NCBI GenBank assembly: GCA_902529805.1
Contig: CABZXU010000005.1
Coordinates: 1-64,000 of the forward strand
Length of the DNA: 64,000 bases
Reading direction: 5' to 3'
From: an uncultured Marinoscillum sp.
Lineage (GTDB): Bacteria; Bacteroidota; Bacteroidia; Cytophagales; MED-G16
Positions within the stretch are counted from its first letter, which is position 1; every line of letters begins with the position of its first letter. Positions 26,390-35,854 of the stretch are shown here, one piece after another. A model generated the notes under the pieces. That model searched no databases, was not told where the DNA came from, and saw only the letters and a program-made list of their open reading frames with translations. The translations under genes and the position numbers were made by a program.

Positions 26390-28114
26390 ATGAAATACTT
26401 AAATAAAATATCATTACTGTTTGCATTCATCTTTATTGGTTTTTCTTGTGATTTAACAGATTTAGACCAATTAGATAATCCTAATGCTGTTACATCTGTT
26501 AACGCAGATGTTGATCTATATTTCAATGAGATTCAAGTTAGTTTTGCATCATATTTCAATGGCACTCAAGCTACTGGAATGCAACTAGCTAGGATGACAG
26601 CGATGTTTGGTAACAATTACCAATCTGCTTACAGTCCTAATGGATTTAACTGGAGATGGAATATGGCTTATTCTTCAATATTCCCAGATATAGATGCTAT
26701 GAATGCGCTTGCAACCGAGAAGAAGCAATTCTTCCATGTAGGTGCTGCAAAGATTATGAAAGCATATGTGCTTCAAAGCTTGGTTGATACTTTTGGTAAT
26801 GTCCCTTATTCTGAGGCATTACAAGGAGTTGACAATCCAAGTCCAAAAGCAGACGATGCTTCAGCTCTTTATACTGTTGTTGCAACTCTTTTAACTGAAG
26901 CAAAAGCTCATCTTAATGACGCTGCTTCAATTGGATCTCCTGCAGTAGATATTTTCTACGGCGGAAGTAAAGCAAATTGGCTTACACTAGCTAACACTAT
27001 GGAAATGCGTTTAGCTCTTGCTAAAGGCGATGGTGCTGGCGTTACTGCTGCAATTGCTGCAGGTGTAATTGATTCTCATGATGAGAACTTTGTTTTCCAA
27101 TATGGTTCAAACAGATCTAATCCTAATTCAAGACATCCATGGTACTCAGGTGCTTATGAGAGCAGTTCTTGGAGTTATCTTTCTAACTATTATATGTGGG
27201 AGATGATGGAGGAAAAGGCTGTTGTAGATCCAAGATTGAGGTTTTACTTTAAAAGACAGGATTTAGATGCTGCTGATGAAAATCAGTTCACATTAGATTG
27301 TGTAACTAACGATAGACCTGGTCACTACTATACGTATACTAATGCTTATGGTGTTGATACAGAATGGCCTTATTGTTTAGCTAGTAATACAACTCATATT
27401 AATCCTTCAAATGCTAGAGGGTATTGGGGTAGAGACCATGGTAATAACGATGGTATTCCACCTGATGGGCAGAAAAGAACTGCTCCAGGAATTTATCCTG
27501 CTGGAGGTGAATATGATACAGGTAATCAAAGCAACGGTTTAGGTGAAAGTGACACTTGGAAGAAAGGAACTACAGGAGCTGGAGGTGATGGTATTGATCC
27601 AATACTTACTTCTTCTTTTGTTCACTTTATGAGAGCAGAGGCTGCACTTACCTTAGGTACTGGTGAGGACGCTAAAGTTCAGCTTGAAACTGCTATAGCT
27701 CACTCAATGGCTTATGTTAAGGCTACTTCTGAAAGAATTGGTGGAGATATTGATGCTCCTTCTGCTACAACTTTAGCAGGTGACCTTACTAACTTTCAGA
27801 GAAGTGTAGACAACTATTCTAAAAGTGTTTTAAATGCTTATGATGCTTCGGCAGATAAGTTGAACATTGTTGTTAAGGAGTTTAGATTAGCTCTTTGGGG
27901 TAATGGAAATGAAGCATGGAATGCTATGAGAAGAACTGGTAAGCCAATGAATGCTAAAGGAGCTGAGTTACAATGGACAAGAGAAGCTGGAAACGGAGAT
28001 TTCCCGCGTTTATTCCCTTATCCATCTGATTATGTGAATTTAAATGCTAATGCTACCCAGCAAGCAATGACAACAACTGTTTTCTGGGATACAAATGGCG
28101 GTGCGCATAACTAA
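26390..28114 (+). CDS. SusD/RagB-family substrate-binding lipoprotein
   Basis: A 574-residue protein with lipobox GFSC (Cys20) and the helical SusD-like fold. Recognisable parts are an early helix with GMQLARMTAMFG, MKAYVLQSLVDTFGNVPYSEA (TPR-like region), NWLTLANTMEMRLAL, and the C-terminal WGNGNEAWNAMRRTGKP. It looks closest to the SusD-like-2 branch. It caps the SusC barrel on the cell surface and captures the ligand. It starts 20 bases after susC and shares its codon bias. Confidence 0.94.
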   Translation: MKYLNKISLLFAFIFIGFSCDLTDLDQLDNPNAVTSVNADVDLYFNEIQVSFASYFNGTQATGMQLARMTAMFGNNYQSAYSPNGFNWRWNMAYSSIFPDIDAMNALATEKKQFFHVGAAKIMKAYVLQSLVDTFGNVPYSEALQGVDNPSPKADDASALYTVVATLLTEAKAHLNDAASIGSPAVDIFYGGSKANWLTLANTMEMRLALAKGDGAGVTAAIAAGVIDSHDENFVFQYGSNRSNPNSRHPWYSGAYESSSWSYLSNYYMWEMMEEKAVVDPRLRFYFKRQDLDAADENQFTLDCVTNDRPGHYYTYTNAYGVDTEWPYCLASNTTHINPSNARGYWGRDHGNNDGIPPDGQKRTAPGIYPAGGEYDTGNQSNGLGESDTWKKGTTGAGGDGIDPILTSSFVHFMRAEAALTLGTGEDAKVQLETAIAHSMAYVKATSERIGGDIDAPSATTLAGDLTNFQRSVDNYSKSVLNAYDASADKLNIVVKEFRLALWGNGNEAWNAMRRTGKPMNAKGAELQWTREAGNGDFPRLFPYPSDYVNLNANATQQAMTTTVFWDTNGGAHN

Positions 28115-28133
28115 TTTTTAAATTTTTAATATT

Positions 28134-29078
28134 ATGAAAAATCTTAAAAAACTATTTTTATCATTGTTTGTAACAGTTACAGCAGTGGTATCATGTGGAG
28201 ACCCTGAGCTTCCATTTGAAATATATGATACGATGAAAACAGGTGGTTATGCTCGTTTGATGAGTCAAACTGGTGAATTCAATTATTTTGATCAAGCTAA
28301 TTCTAAAGTTACTTTAGAAGTAGAATACTATGACAAAAATAAAGGTCAGGATATTGCTTCATATGCAATTTCTGTTGAATATATAGATACAAAGACGAAA
28401 GGTGCGAAGAACGTAGCTAAAAAAGCTATGGCTACTATCGAATCTTCTGCTTTTGCTACTAATTCTGACGGATACTTAAGTTCTACTATCGAAATTGGTT
28501 TTGCTGCAACTATGACCCTTTTAGGTCAAGGTGTTGCAGATATAGATGGAGGTAGTAAATACCGTTATCACATGGTTATTACTATGAAAGATGGTACTAC
28601 TTATGATGCTGCAACAACTGATTCTAACCTTGAATCATCATCACCGTTTAGTGCGTTATTCCAGAAAGACATATCTATTGTATGTCCTTCTGATTTAGCT
28701 GGAGTGTTCTCATCAACTGGATCAGCAAAAGCTGGTTCCAATTGGCCGGGAGCAGGACAGGCAACTTCTGGTAATTTTGAGTGGACAGCTACTCCTGAAG
28801 GTAATCTTTACCCTGTTAAAGGTGGAGACTTCTCTTATGGAGCTTATAAAGCTGTAGGATACTCTTCAGTACCTGCAGGTACACTTAAAAACCAAGATGC
28901 ATGTGGAGTTTTATCAGCTGTGGGATCTTCTCAATGGGGAGAAGTCTATACTTTTGCTGCCGTCACTAGACAAGCAGATAAAAAAGTAATGTACATAGAC
29001 TGGTCTAATGATTATGGTGAAGCTGGAGAAGTGTATCTTACAAGATCAGATAAAGACTGGCCAGATTTGAGTAACTAA
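28134..29078 (+). CDS. Uncharacterised lipoprotein of the SusC/SusD operon
   Basis: A 314-residue protein with lipobox VVSC (Cys21), an N-terminal beta-rich half with a YYDKNKGQDIASYAISVEYI segment, and a C-terminal half rich in Gly, Ser, Trp and Tyr (EWTATPEGNLYPVKGGDF). I do not recognise a named family. Its place as third gene, 19 bases after susD and before a strong terminator, is that of SusE/SusF-type surface lipoproteins, which bind ligand next to SusCD. That role is inferred from position only. Confidence 0.8.
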   Translation: MKNLKKLFLSLFVTVTAVVSCGDPELPFEIYDTMKTGGYARLMSQTGEFNYFDQANSKVTLEVEYYDKNKGQDIASYAISVEYIDTKTKGAKNVAKKAMATIESSAFATNSDGYLSSTIEIGFAATMTLLGQGVADIDGGSKYRYHMVITMKDGTTYDAATTDSNLESSSPFSALFQKDISIVCPSDLAGVFSSTGSAKAGSNWPGAGQATSGNFEWTATPEGNLYPVKGGDFSYGAYKAVGYSSVPAGTLKNQDACGVLSAVGSSQWGEVYTFAAVTRQADKKVMYIDWSNDYGEAGEVYLTRSDKDWPDLSN

Positions 29079-29101
29079 CTATTAGTACATATTATACAAT
29101 T

Positions 29102-29137
29102 AAAGGTAATGGTAGAAATATCATTACCTTTTTTTTT
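29102..29137 (+). terminator. Rho-independent terminator of the SusCD operon
   Basis: AAAGGTAATG and CATTACCTTT form a perfect 10-bp stem around a 10-base loop, ending in a run of T. It lies 23 bases after the third gene of the SusCD operon and immediately before the next start at 29141. Confidence 0.92.
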
Positions 29138-29140
29138 ATC

Positions 29141-30451
29141 ATGAAATTTAATTTCCTATTTATTTTTATTTTTATTTCTTCTTGTTCCTTATTTGAAAAC
29201 AAAATCACTTCAATAAGTATTGAATCACCTTCATTTAATTTATTACAAAAAAATATTTCTTTTAAAACATCATCTAAAAGTGATGCATTTATTTCTTATT
29301 GGATTAAAGGGACCGATCCAATTTATTATTCATCAAATTCTTTTGATAATTTATCTCACGAAATTTCATTACTATATTTAAAACCAGAATCTGAGTATTT
29401 ATTTTTAATTAATTATAATTCTGGCGATAATAAATTAAAAAGTGATACGCTTTCTTTCATTACAGAATCTTTACCTGACTTTCTTCCTGATTTCTCACTT
29501 ACTAAACAAAAAGACTTTCAATTTAATGGATATATTTTTTTAAGAACCCAAATGGATCCAGGTATTCAATTGTTATTGGATCATAATGCTCATGTAGTTT
29601 GGTATCAAAAATCAGACACATCATTGTCTAGACCATTTGATATATATTCTTTAAATTCATACTTATCTCTATATAATCCTTCTTTAATCTATAAAATTAC
29701 TTTTGAAGGAGATACTTTGCTAAAAATAAATACAAAAGATAAAATTTTACATCATGAGTTAACAAATGATGTTAATAATAATATTATTGCTTTAACTTAT
29801 GAATATAAAGTATTTGATTTATCTAATTTTGGTGGATTAAAAGATGATTCAATAAAAGGAGATGGATTAGTTGTATATGATTCTACTGGAAATTTGATTT
29901 GGAAATGGAATGTTTTTGATCATGAAGATCCTCTTTCCTATGATAATATAAATTTATTAAAAAATGATTGGACACATGGAAATGGAATTGGAGTAACTTA
30001 TGATAATAATTATATTTTATCTTTCAGAAATCTTAATCAATTGTGGAAGATAGATTCAAATAATGGTAAAATATTATGGAAGCTTGGTCTTAATGGTGAT
30101 ATTCCTATGAAAGAATCTTCTTTTTTTTATGCTCAACATGCAATTCATGAAATAGGAATGGATACTTTTTTATTATTTGATAACGGAAGTAGAAGAGAAC
30201 GGATGAAATCTAGAGCACTTATATTTTCTGTGAAGAATGATGTATTTAAACTATTAAATTCTATTGAACTGCCAAAAGATTTATTTTCTTTTAAACAGGG
30301 GAGTGTGTATAGAATTGATAAAGATAAATTTTTGTTTTGTAGTTCAACTAACAATAAAATTGTTATAACTGATACCAGTAGAAATATACTTTGGAACCTA
30401 TCAAGCAATTTTTCATTCTATAGAGCTTATCATTTAACTACAAATAAATAG
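29141..30451 (+). CDS. Arylsulfotransferase (ASST)-like lipoprotein
   Basis: A 436-residue protein with lipobox ISSC (Cys15), a fibronectin-like N-terminal part and a beta-propeller typical of the arylsulfotransferase family. The best matches are DWTHGNGIGVTYDNNYILSF, LWKIDSNNGKILWKLG, FYAQHAIHE and LLFDNGSRR, which correspond to the active-site His and Arg blocks of E. coli ASST. The terminal FYRAYHL may hold the His that carries sulfate. ASST enzymes move sulfate between phenolic compounds in the periplasm without PAPS. The family match is good, but sulfotransfer by this protein is not certain. It starts straight after the SusCD terminator. Confidence 0.8.
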   Translation: MKFNFLFIFIFISSCSLFENKITSISIESPSFNLLQKNISFKTSSKSDAFISYWIKGTDPIYYSSNSFDNLSHEISLLYLKPESEYLFLINYNSGDNKLKSDTLSFITESLPDFLPDFSLTKQKDFQFNGYIFLRTQMDPGIQLLLDHNAHVVWYQKSDTSLSRPFDIYSLNSYLSLYNPSLIYKITFEGDTLLKINTKDKILHHELTNDVNNNIIALTYEYKVFDLSNFGGLKDDSIKGDGLVVYDSTGNLIWKWNVFDHEDPLSYDNINLLKNDWTHGNGIGVTYDNNYILSFRNLNQLWKIDSNNGKILWKLGLNGDIPMKESSFFYAQHAIHEIGMDTFLLFDNGSRRERMKSRALIFSVKNDVFKLLNSIELPKDLFSFKQGSVYRIDKDKFLFCSSTNNKIVITDTSRNILWNLSSNFSFYRAYHLTTNK

Positions 30452-30526
30452 CATTCTTAGCATATTTCGTTTTTTTTAATTATATAACATACGAGTTGTT
30501 TCTTAAATAATTGTATTCAACAAGAA

Positions 30527-31708
30527 ATGAAAAAAATAAGTTATTTAAGGTTGTTCTTACAGTTTCTTAAAACCGGAACTATTTCTTTTGGTGGCTATAT
30601 GATGCTAATAGCTATGGTTCAGTATGAATTTTCAAAAAGAAGAAAGTTTATTAAAAAATCCCAAGTTCTTGATGCTATAACTTTAGCTTCTTTTTTGCCA
30701 GGCCCAATGGCAATAAATGTTTCAACTTATTTAGGGTTCATTATGAAGGGATGGAGAGGGGCAATTTTAGCTTTTATTGCAGTTTTAACACCCTCATTTA
30801 TTATAATGATAATTTTTACTGAGTTATATTTTAGCTCAAAAAATTTACCTGGGTTTCAATCTTTTTTTTCAGGGGTATTACCAGTAGTTTCTGCAGTTAT
30901 TATTAGTGTTGCATATGATATGTCATCAAAAGTTAATAAAAGTTATTTTTCTTATTTAATCGTTGCTTTAAGTTTTTTCCTTGCTGTTGTTTTAACAGGT
31001 TATCTTGCCATAATTGTTCCTTTACTTTTATCTGGTTTATTGAATATTTTATATTTTAAGAAAAAAATTTTTTCAAGTATAATTAAAAGACCTAAAAAAC
31101 AATATATAATAAGGTTTGAGGGTATAATTGTAGCTGGAATCATTTTAACTTTATTCTATATCTTTATTAATAATCTAAATTATGACTCAATCAATTTAGA
31201 CCTTATTAGAGTTTTCTCAAATATCTCTTTAACTCTTTTTGGGGGTGGGTATGTATTTATTCCTGTTCTTGATAAAATTATTGTAAATGAAATAGGGTGG
31301 TTAAATTCTCAACAGTTTATCGATTGCATAGCTATGGGTCAAATTACTCCAGGACCAATTTTAATAAGCGCAACTTTTGTTGGTTATAAAATGAATGGTA
31401 TTATTGGGGCATTTTTTGCAACATTTTCAATTTTTGCTCCTTCTTCAGTTATAATAATATTTATATCAAGGTTTTTTCTTTATTTTAAAAATAATATGTT
31501 TGCAAAAAAAATTATTCAAGGAATTAAAATAGGAATTGTTGGTTTAATATTTTACTCTGCAATTATTGTTTTATTAAATAAAGAAACTATTGATATTTTT
31601 ACGATTATTGTTTTCTTTTCTTCAATTATAATTTTGATAAAAACAAAGATACATCCTGTGGTATTAATAGTTATTTCAGGTTTAACTGGTTATTTTTTAA
31701 AAATTTAA
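30527..31708 (+). CDS. chrA: Chromate transporter (CHR) family protein
   Basis: A 393-residue membrane protein with two homologous halves, the long-chain CHR form. The N half has FLKTGTISFGGYMM and ASFLPGPMAINVSTYLG; the C half repeats SLTLFGGGYVFIPVL and GQITPGPILISATFVGY. CHR proteins export chromate, and sulfate competes in characterised members. The neighbours are two sulfotransferase-family genes, so the natural anion could be sulfate or another oxyanion; that is inference. It ends 4 bases before the next gene. Confidence 0.93.
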   Translation: MKKISYLRLFLQFLKTGTISFGGYMMLIAMVQYEFSKRRKFIKKSQVLDAITLASFLPGPMAINVSTYLGFIMKGWRGAILAFIAVLTPSFIIMIIFTELYFSSKNLPGFQSFFSGVLPVVSAVIISVAYDMSSKVNKSYFSYLIVALSFFLAVVLTGYLAIIVPLLLSGLLNILYFKKKIFSSIIKRPKKQYIIRFEGIIVAGIILTLFYIFINNLNYDSINLDLIRVFSNISLTLFGGGYVFIPVLDKIIVNEIGWLNSQQFIDCIAMGQITPGPILISATFVGYKMNGIIGAFFATFSIFAPSSVIIIFISRFFLYFKNNMFAKKIIQGIKIGIVGLIFYSAIIVLLNKETIDIFTIIVFFSSIIILIKTKIHPVVLIVISGLTGYFLKI

Positions 31709-31712
31709 CTTA

Positions 31713-32717
31713 ATGAAATACATTCAATTAATTGGAACCCAAAGGTCAGGTTCAAATTTATTAAGATTAATGTTAAATCAGTTAGATGAGGTTTCTGCCC
31801 CTCACCCTCCTCATATTCTTTCTATTTTTTTACCAGTTTTGAGTAAATATGGAAATTTGTATGATTCTAAAAATTTAAATTATTTAATTCTTGATGTTAT
31901 AGAATCTATAAAATTAAATCCAATTAAATGGGAAAATTTTTCTATTTCAGTTGATATGATTAAGTCTAAATTAAAAAAACCATCCATTTTTCAAATTTTT
32001 TCATCAATTTATGAATTATATGCTGAACATTTAGATTCTAAATTTTGGTTGTGTAAAAGTTTGACTAATATGAATTACTTTAATCAGATAGAAAAAGAAA
32101 AACTAAACCCTATTTATATTTATATCTATAGAGATGGAAGAGATGTGGATCTTTCATTTAAGAAAACTATTATTGGTCCAAAACACTCTTATTTTACTGC
32201 AAAAAAATGGTTAAATGATCAAATTATATGTAAGAAAATTAAAACTAATGTATCCAGATCCAGATTTATTTCTGTTAAATATGAAGATTTAATTTTAGAT
32301 CCAAAAAAAATCTTATCTGGTATTTGTGAAAAAATTAAAGTAAAATATAACGATAAGGTTTTAGATTATTACAAGTCAGAAGAATCTAAAGCTTCAGCTT
32401 TAGCTGGTCAAATGTGGCGTAATTTATCAAAGCCTATTCTTAAAAATAATAGATCAAAGTTTATTAGAAGTTTAAAAAAAGATGAACTTAAAATTTTTGA
32501 AAGTATTGCTATTAAGCCTTTGAAGAATTTGGGATACAATCTTTTAAATAATGAGAATGATTTAATTACTAAATTTAGTCATTTAGATATTGAAAGATAT
32601 ACGAAAGCTAATTCAGAAATAAAACTTCATACCTATAAAAATGCTAATAAAAAAGATTTAATTCAAATGGAACCATTTGAGAATTTTAAGAAAACTTTAG
32701 CCTCTAAAGATTTTTAA
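31713..32717 (+). CDS. PAPS-type sulfotransferase family protein
   Basis: A 334-residue protein with the 5'-phosphosulfate-binding loop GTQRSGSNLLR at 8-18, a following APHPPHI segment, and a probable 3'-phosphate-binding part around IYRDGRDVDLSFKK. A later VKYEDLILDPKKIL is typical of the Sulfotransfer families. Such enzymes move sulfate from PAPS to a carbohydrate, lipid or small molecule in the cytoplasm. The acceptor is unknown. It follows the CHR transporter by 4 bases and its 3' end overlaps the convergent lpxH by 21 bases. Confidence 0.87.
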   Translation: MKYIQLIGTQRSGSNLLRLMLNQLDEVSAPHPPHILSIFLPVLSKYGNLYDSKNLNYLILDVIESIKLNPIKWENFSISVDMIKSKLKKPSIFQIFSSIYELYAEHLDSKFWLCKSLTNMNYFNQIEKEKLNPIYIYIYRDGRDVDLSFKKTIIGPKHSYFTAKKWLNDQIICKKIKTNVSRSRFISVKYEDLILDPKKILSGICEKIKVKYNDKVLDYYKSEESKASALAGQMWRNLSKPILKNNRSKFIRSLKKDELKIFESIAIKPLKNLGYNLLNNENDLITKFSHLDIERYTKANSEIKLHTYKNANKKDLIQMEPFENFKKTLASKDF

Positions 32718-33458
32718 TTGAAATTGTTTATTATCCACTTCTAAATAATTTGAATTTTTAATCCAATCTCCAACGTTTATATATCTACTAGAATTATTTA
32801 TTTTTCTTTCTAATGGCTGGTGAGAATGGCCAAAAATATAATAATCATAATGAGTGTTATCTTCTACCTTTTTACAATAATTATATATTCTTTCATTATT
32901 AATTGTAGAATAACTTTTTATTTCATTTTTTTTTCTCTTAGATAAGTAGATTCCTAATTTTACACCAATATCAGGATGAACCCATCTAAATAAGAATTTT
33001 AATATTTTATTTTTAAAAATTAATTTTAATAATTTATATCCCAGGTCACCTTCACCTATGCCATCTCCATGTCCAACTAATAATAAATTATTATTTAGTT
33101 TTAATTTAATTGAACTATCATACACATTTATACCTAACTCCTTCTGAAAGTAATCTAATACCCACATATCATGATTTCCAAGTATCAAATGTATATTAAC
33201 TCCTTTATCGGATAATTCACTTATTTTACCTAAAAACCTAGTAAAACCCTTGGGAACTACTTCTTTATATTCATACCAAAAGTCAAAAATATCACCTAAT
33301 AAAAATAGCTCCTTAAGATCTAATTCAATTGAACTTAGGAAGGATAAAATTTTATATTCTCTTTTTTTACTTTGGGTTTTGTCAGGTGATCCCAGGTGAA
33401 AATCTCCTAAAAAATACGCTTTATCATTATTTTTCAGAGAGATCGTTATTTCTTTCAT
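32697..33458 (-). CDS. lpxH: UDP-2,3-diacylglucosamine diphosphatase LpxH-like
   Basis: A 253-residue metallophosphoesterase with GDFHLGS (Asp19, His21), LLGDIFDFW, LGNHDMW, VGHGDGIG and FGHSHQP, the full set of metal and substrate motifs of the LpxH group. It makes lipid X in lipid A synthesis on the inner face of the membrane. It overlaps ftsH by 32 bases and is probably translated from the same message. It is convergent with, and overlaps, the sulfotransferase gene. Confidence 0.9.
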   Translation of the reverse strand: MKEITISLKNNDKAYFLGDFHLGSPDKTQSKKREYKILSFLSSIELDLKELFLLGDIFDFWYEYKEVVPKGFTRFLGKISELSDKGVNIHLILGNHDMWVLDYFQKELGINVYDSSIKLKLNNNLLLVGHGDGIGEGDLGYKLLKLIFKNKILKFLFRWVHPDIGVKLGIYLSKRKKNEIKSYSTINNERIYNYCKKVEDNTHYDYYIFGHSHQPLERKINNSSRYINVGDWIKNSNYLEVDNKQFQLKIFRG

Positions 33459-35451
33459 TTATTTCATTTTCTTTATTCAAACTATTGTTTTCATCAACTT
33501 TGTCAATATTTTCTTTGCCTAACTTAATATCAGGAGTTTTAAATGGTCTTTTTCCAATTAACTTTTCAATATCAGATTGAAATAGAATCTCTTTTCTCAA
33601 AAGTTCTTTTGCAATTATTTCTAATTTATCTTTTTTTTCTTTTAATAAGTTAATCGTTCTTTGGTATGCTTTTTCTACTATTCTTTTAACTTCATAATCT
33701 ATTTTTTCAGCTGTTGAATCTGAATAAGGTTTTGTAAAATTATATTCAGTCTTTTTAGAGTCAAAAAAAGATATATTACCTATTACATTATTCATTCCAT
33801 ACATTGTTACCATACTGTATGCCATTTTAGTTATTCTTTCTAAATCACTTAAGGCTCCAGTAGATATTTTTCCGAAGATTAGTTCTTCAGCAGCTCTTCC
33901 TCCAAGAGCCATACACATATCATCTAATAACTGTTCTGTTTGATATAGATACTGTTCTTTTGGTAAATATTGAGCATATCCTAATGCGGCTATTCCTCTT
34001 GGAACAATGCTAACTTTTACTAGTGGATCAGCATACTTTAAAAACCAACCAGTAATTGCATGTCCTGCTTCATGATAGGCAACAATTTTTTTCTCTTCTG
34101 GTGAAATTATTTTGCTCTTTTTTTCTAAACCTCCTATTACTCTATCAATAGCATCCTGAAAATCATCCATCTCAACAAAATTTTTATTTTTTCTTGCTGC
34201 GATTAATGCGGATTCATTACATACATTAGCTATTTCAGCTCCAGCAAATCCTGGTGTTTGAGCTGCTAAATGTTTAAGATTAACATTGGAGTCTAATTTA
34301 ATATTCTTAGCATGTACTTTAAAAATTGCTTCTCTTCCAATTAAATCAGGTTTATCAATACTGATTTGTCTATCAAACCTTCCTGGCCTTAAAAGTGCCG
34401 AGTCTAATACATCTGGTCTATTTGTAGCTGCAAGAATTATCACTCCAGAATCAGTACTAAAGCCATCCATTTCAACTAATAGAGAATTTAGCGTATTTTC
34501 TCTTTCGTCATTTGATCCAGGCATTTGGCCTCTTCCCCTTGATCTTCCAATAGCATCAATCTCATCTATAAAAACTATACAAGGAGCTTTTTCATTAGCT
34601 CTTTTAAATAGATCTCTTACTCTTGCAGCTCCAACACCCACAAACATTTCTACAAAGTCAGATCCTGATAATGAATAAAATGGCACTGCAGCTTCACCAG
34701 CTACAGCTTTAGCAAGCAATGTTTTACCTGTTCCAGGGGGCCCAACAAGGAGCGCTCCTTTAGGTATTTTACCTCCTAGTTTAGTAAATTTTTTTGGATT
34801 TTTAAGAAACTCAACTATTTCTTTAACTTCTTCTTTAGCTTCATCTAAACCTGCTACATCTTCGAAAGTTAATTTTATTTTACTTTCAGAATCAAATAAT
34901 GAGGCTTTAGATTTTCCAATATTAAATATTTGTCCACCTGCCCCTGATCCAACTGACATTCTTCTCAATAAGTACCAAAATCCTATTAATATTATAATAG
35001 TAAATCCCCAAGTTTGAAAAAATGAAAAGGCATCATATCTTTTTTCTGTTAAGTATTCAACTTCATCACTGTTATCTTTTTTCATGCCGTTAGTAAGATC
35101 GAAATATCTTTTTTCAAAACTTTCTAGAGAAGTTATTTCAAAAGTATAATGTGGGCCTGAAAAATCATTTTCAAGACCATTGATTTCTAATTCATCTTTA
35201 TAATCAATGTTTTGTAAAGACTCTTCTTTTAGAGTAACCTCGACATATTCTTGGTTTTTAATAACAACTACTTTTCTAACATCGTGGCTTAAAATCATAT
35301 TTTTAAAACGATTATAATCAATTGTAATTGGTTTGCTAATTAGTAAACCAATAGCTATATAAACAATAGATAAAACAGCAATTATTATCCAAATTTGGTT
35401 ATTAAGAAGAGGTTTGTTATTAAGAATATTTTTTCCTTTTTCTTTTTTCAT
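33427..35451 (-). CDS. ftsH: ATP-dependent zinc metalloprotease FtsH
   Basis: A 674-residue membrane protease. It has two membrane helices (about 15-35 and 145-165) around a periplasmic domain, Walker A GPPGTGKT at 237-244, an SRH with NRPDVLDSALLRPGRFDR, and the zinc motif HEAGH at 460-464. It degrades membrane and short-lived cytoplasmic proteins; in E. coli it also sets LpxC level, which makes its coupling with lpxH here of interest. It overlaps rsfS by 4 bases upstream and lpxH by 32 bases downstream. Confidence 0.97.
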   Translation of the reverse strand: MKKEKGKNILNNKPLLNNQIWIIIAVLSIVYIAIGLLISKPITIDYNRFKNMILSHDVRKVVVIKNQEYVEVTLKEESLQNIDYKDELEINGLENDFSGPHYTFEITSLESFEKRYFDLTNGMKKDNSDEVEYLTEKRYDAFSFFQTWGFTIIILIGFWYLLRRMSVGSGAGGQIFNIGKSKASLFDSESKIKLTFEDVAGLDEAKEEVKEIVEFLKNPKKFTKLGGKIPKGALLVGPPGTGKTLLAKAVAGEAAVPFYSLSGSDFVEMFVGVGAARVRDLFKRANEKAPCIVFIDEIDAIGRSRGRGQMPGSNDERENTLNSLLVEMDGFSTDSGVIILAATNRPDVLDSALLRPGRFDRQISIDKPDLIGREAIFKVHAKNIKLDSNVNLKHLAAQTPGFAGAEIANVCNESALIAARKNKNFVEMDDFQDAIDRVIGGLEKKSKIISPEEKKIVAYHEAGHAITGWFLKYADPLVKVSIVPRGIAALGYAQYLPKEQYLYQTEQLLDDMCMALGGRAAEELIFGKISTGALSDLERITKMAYSMVTMYGMNNVIGNISFFDSKKTEYNFTKPYSDSTAEKIDYEVKRIVEKAYQRTINLLKEKKDKLEIIAKELLRKEILFQSDIEKLIGKRPFKTPDIKLGKENIDKVDENNSLNKENEINERNNDLSEK

Positions 35452-35816
35452 TTTTCAATTGTATTATTTCCATCACTCCAAAGCTTATCTAAATTATAAT
35501 GATATCTTTTTTCCTTAAGAAAAATATGAGCCACAACATTTACAAAGTCTAATATTAACCATTCTTTGTTAAATTCTCCTTCTTTTTTCCATGGTTTTTC
35601 ATTTAAACACTTATAAACTTTTTTTTCAATATTTTCAGCAATAGAATCTATTTGAATATCTGAGTTGCCTGAACATATTACAAAATAATCACAAATAGAG
35701 TTTTTTATCTTTCCAAGATTTATGACAGAAACTTCAATACCTTTTTTATCCTTCATACTTTTTGCAATAATATTACTTAGTTTTTTTGAATTTGTTATTT
35801 GGTTTTTTTCCTTCAT
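35448..35816 (-). CDS. rsfS: Ribosome silencing factor RsfS
   Basis: The ATG at 35816 gives 122 residues; a longer frame upstream adds unconserved residues and would overlap the divergent birA. The family core is visible as GIEVSVINLGKI, CDYFVICSGNSDIQIDSIAE, and WLILDFVNVVAHIFLKEKR ending in YNLDKLW. RsfS binds L14 and blocks subunit joining when nutrients are low. It is the first gene of the rsfS, ftsH, lpxH unit. Confidence 0.93.
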   Translation of the reverse strand: MKEKNQITNSKKLSNIIAKSMKDKKGIEVSVINLGKIKNSICDYFVICSGNSDIQIDSIAENIEKKVYKCLNEKPWKKEGEFNKEWLILDFVNVVAHIFLKEKRYHYNLDKLWSDGNNTIEK

Positions 35817-35854
35817 GAAATAACTTAAATTTGACGTAAAATTACAAAATTTAG

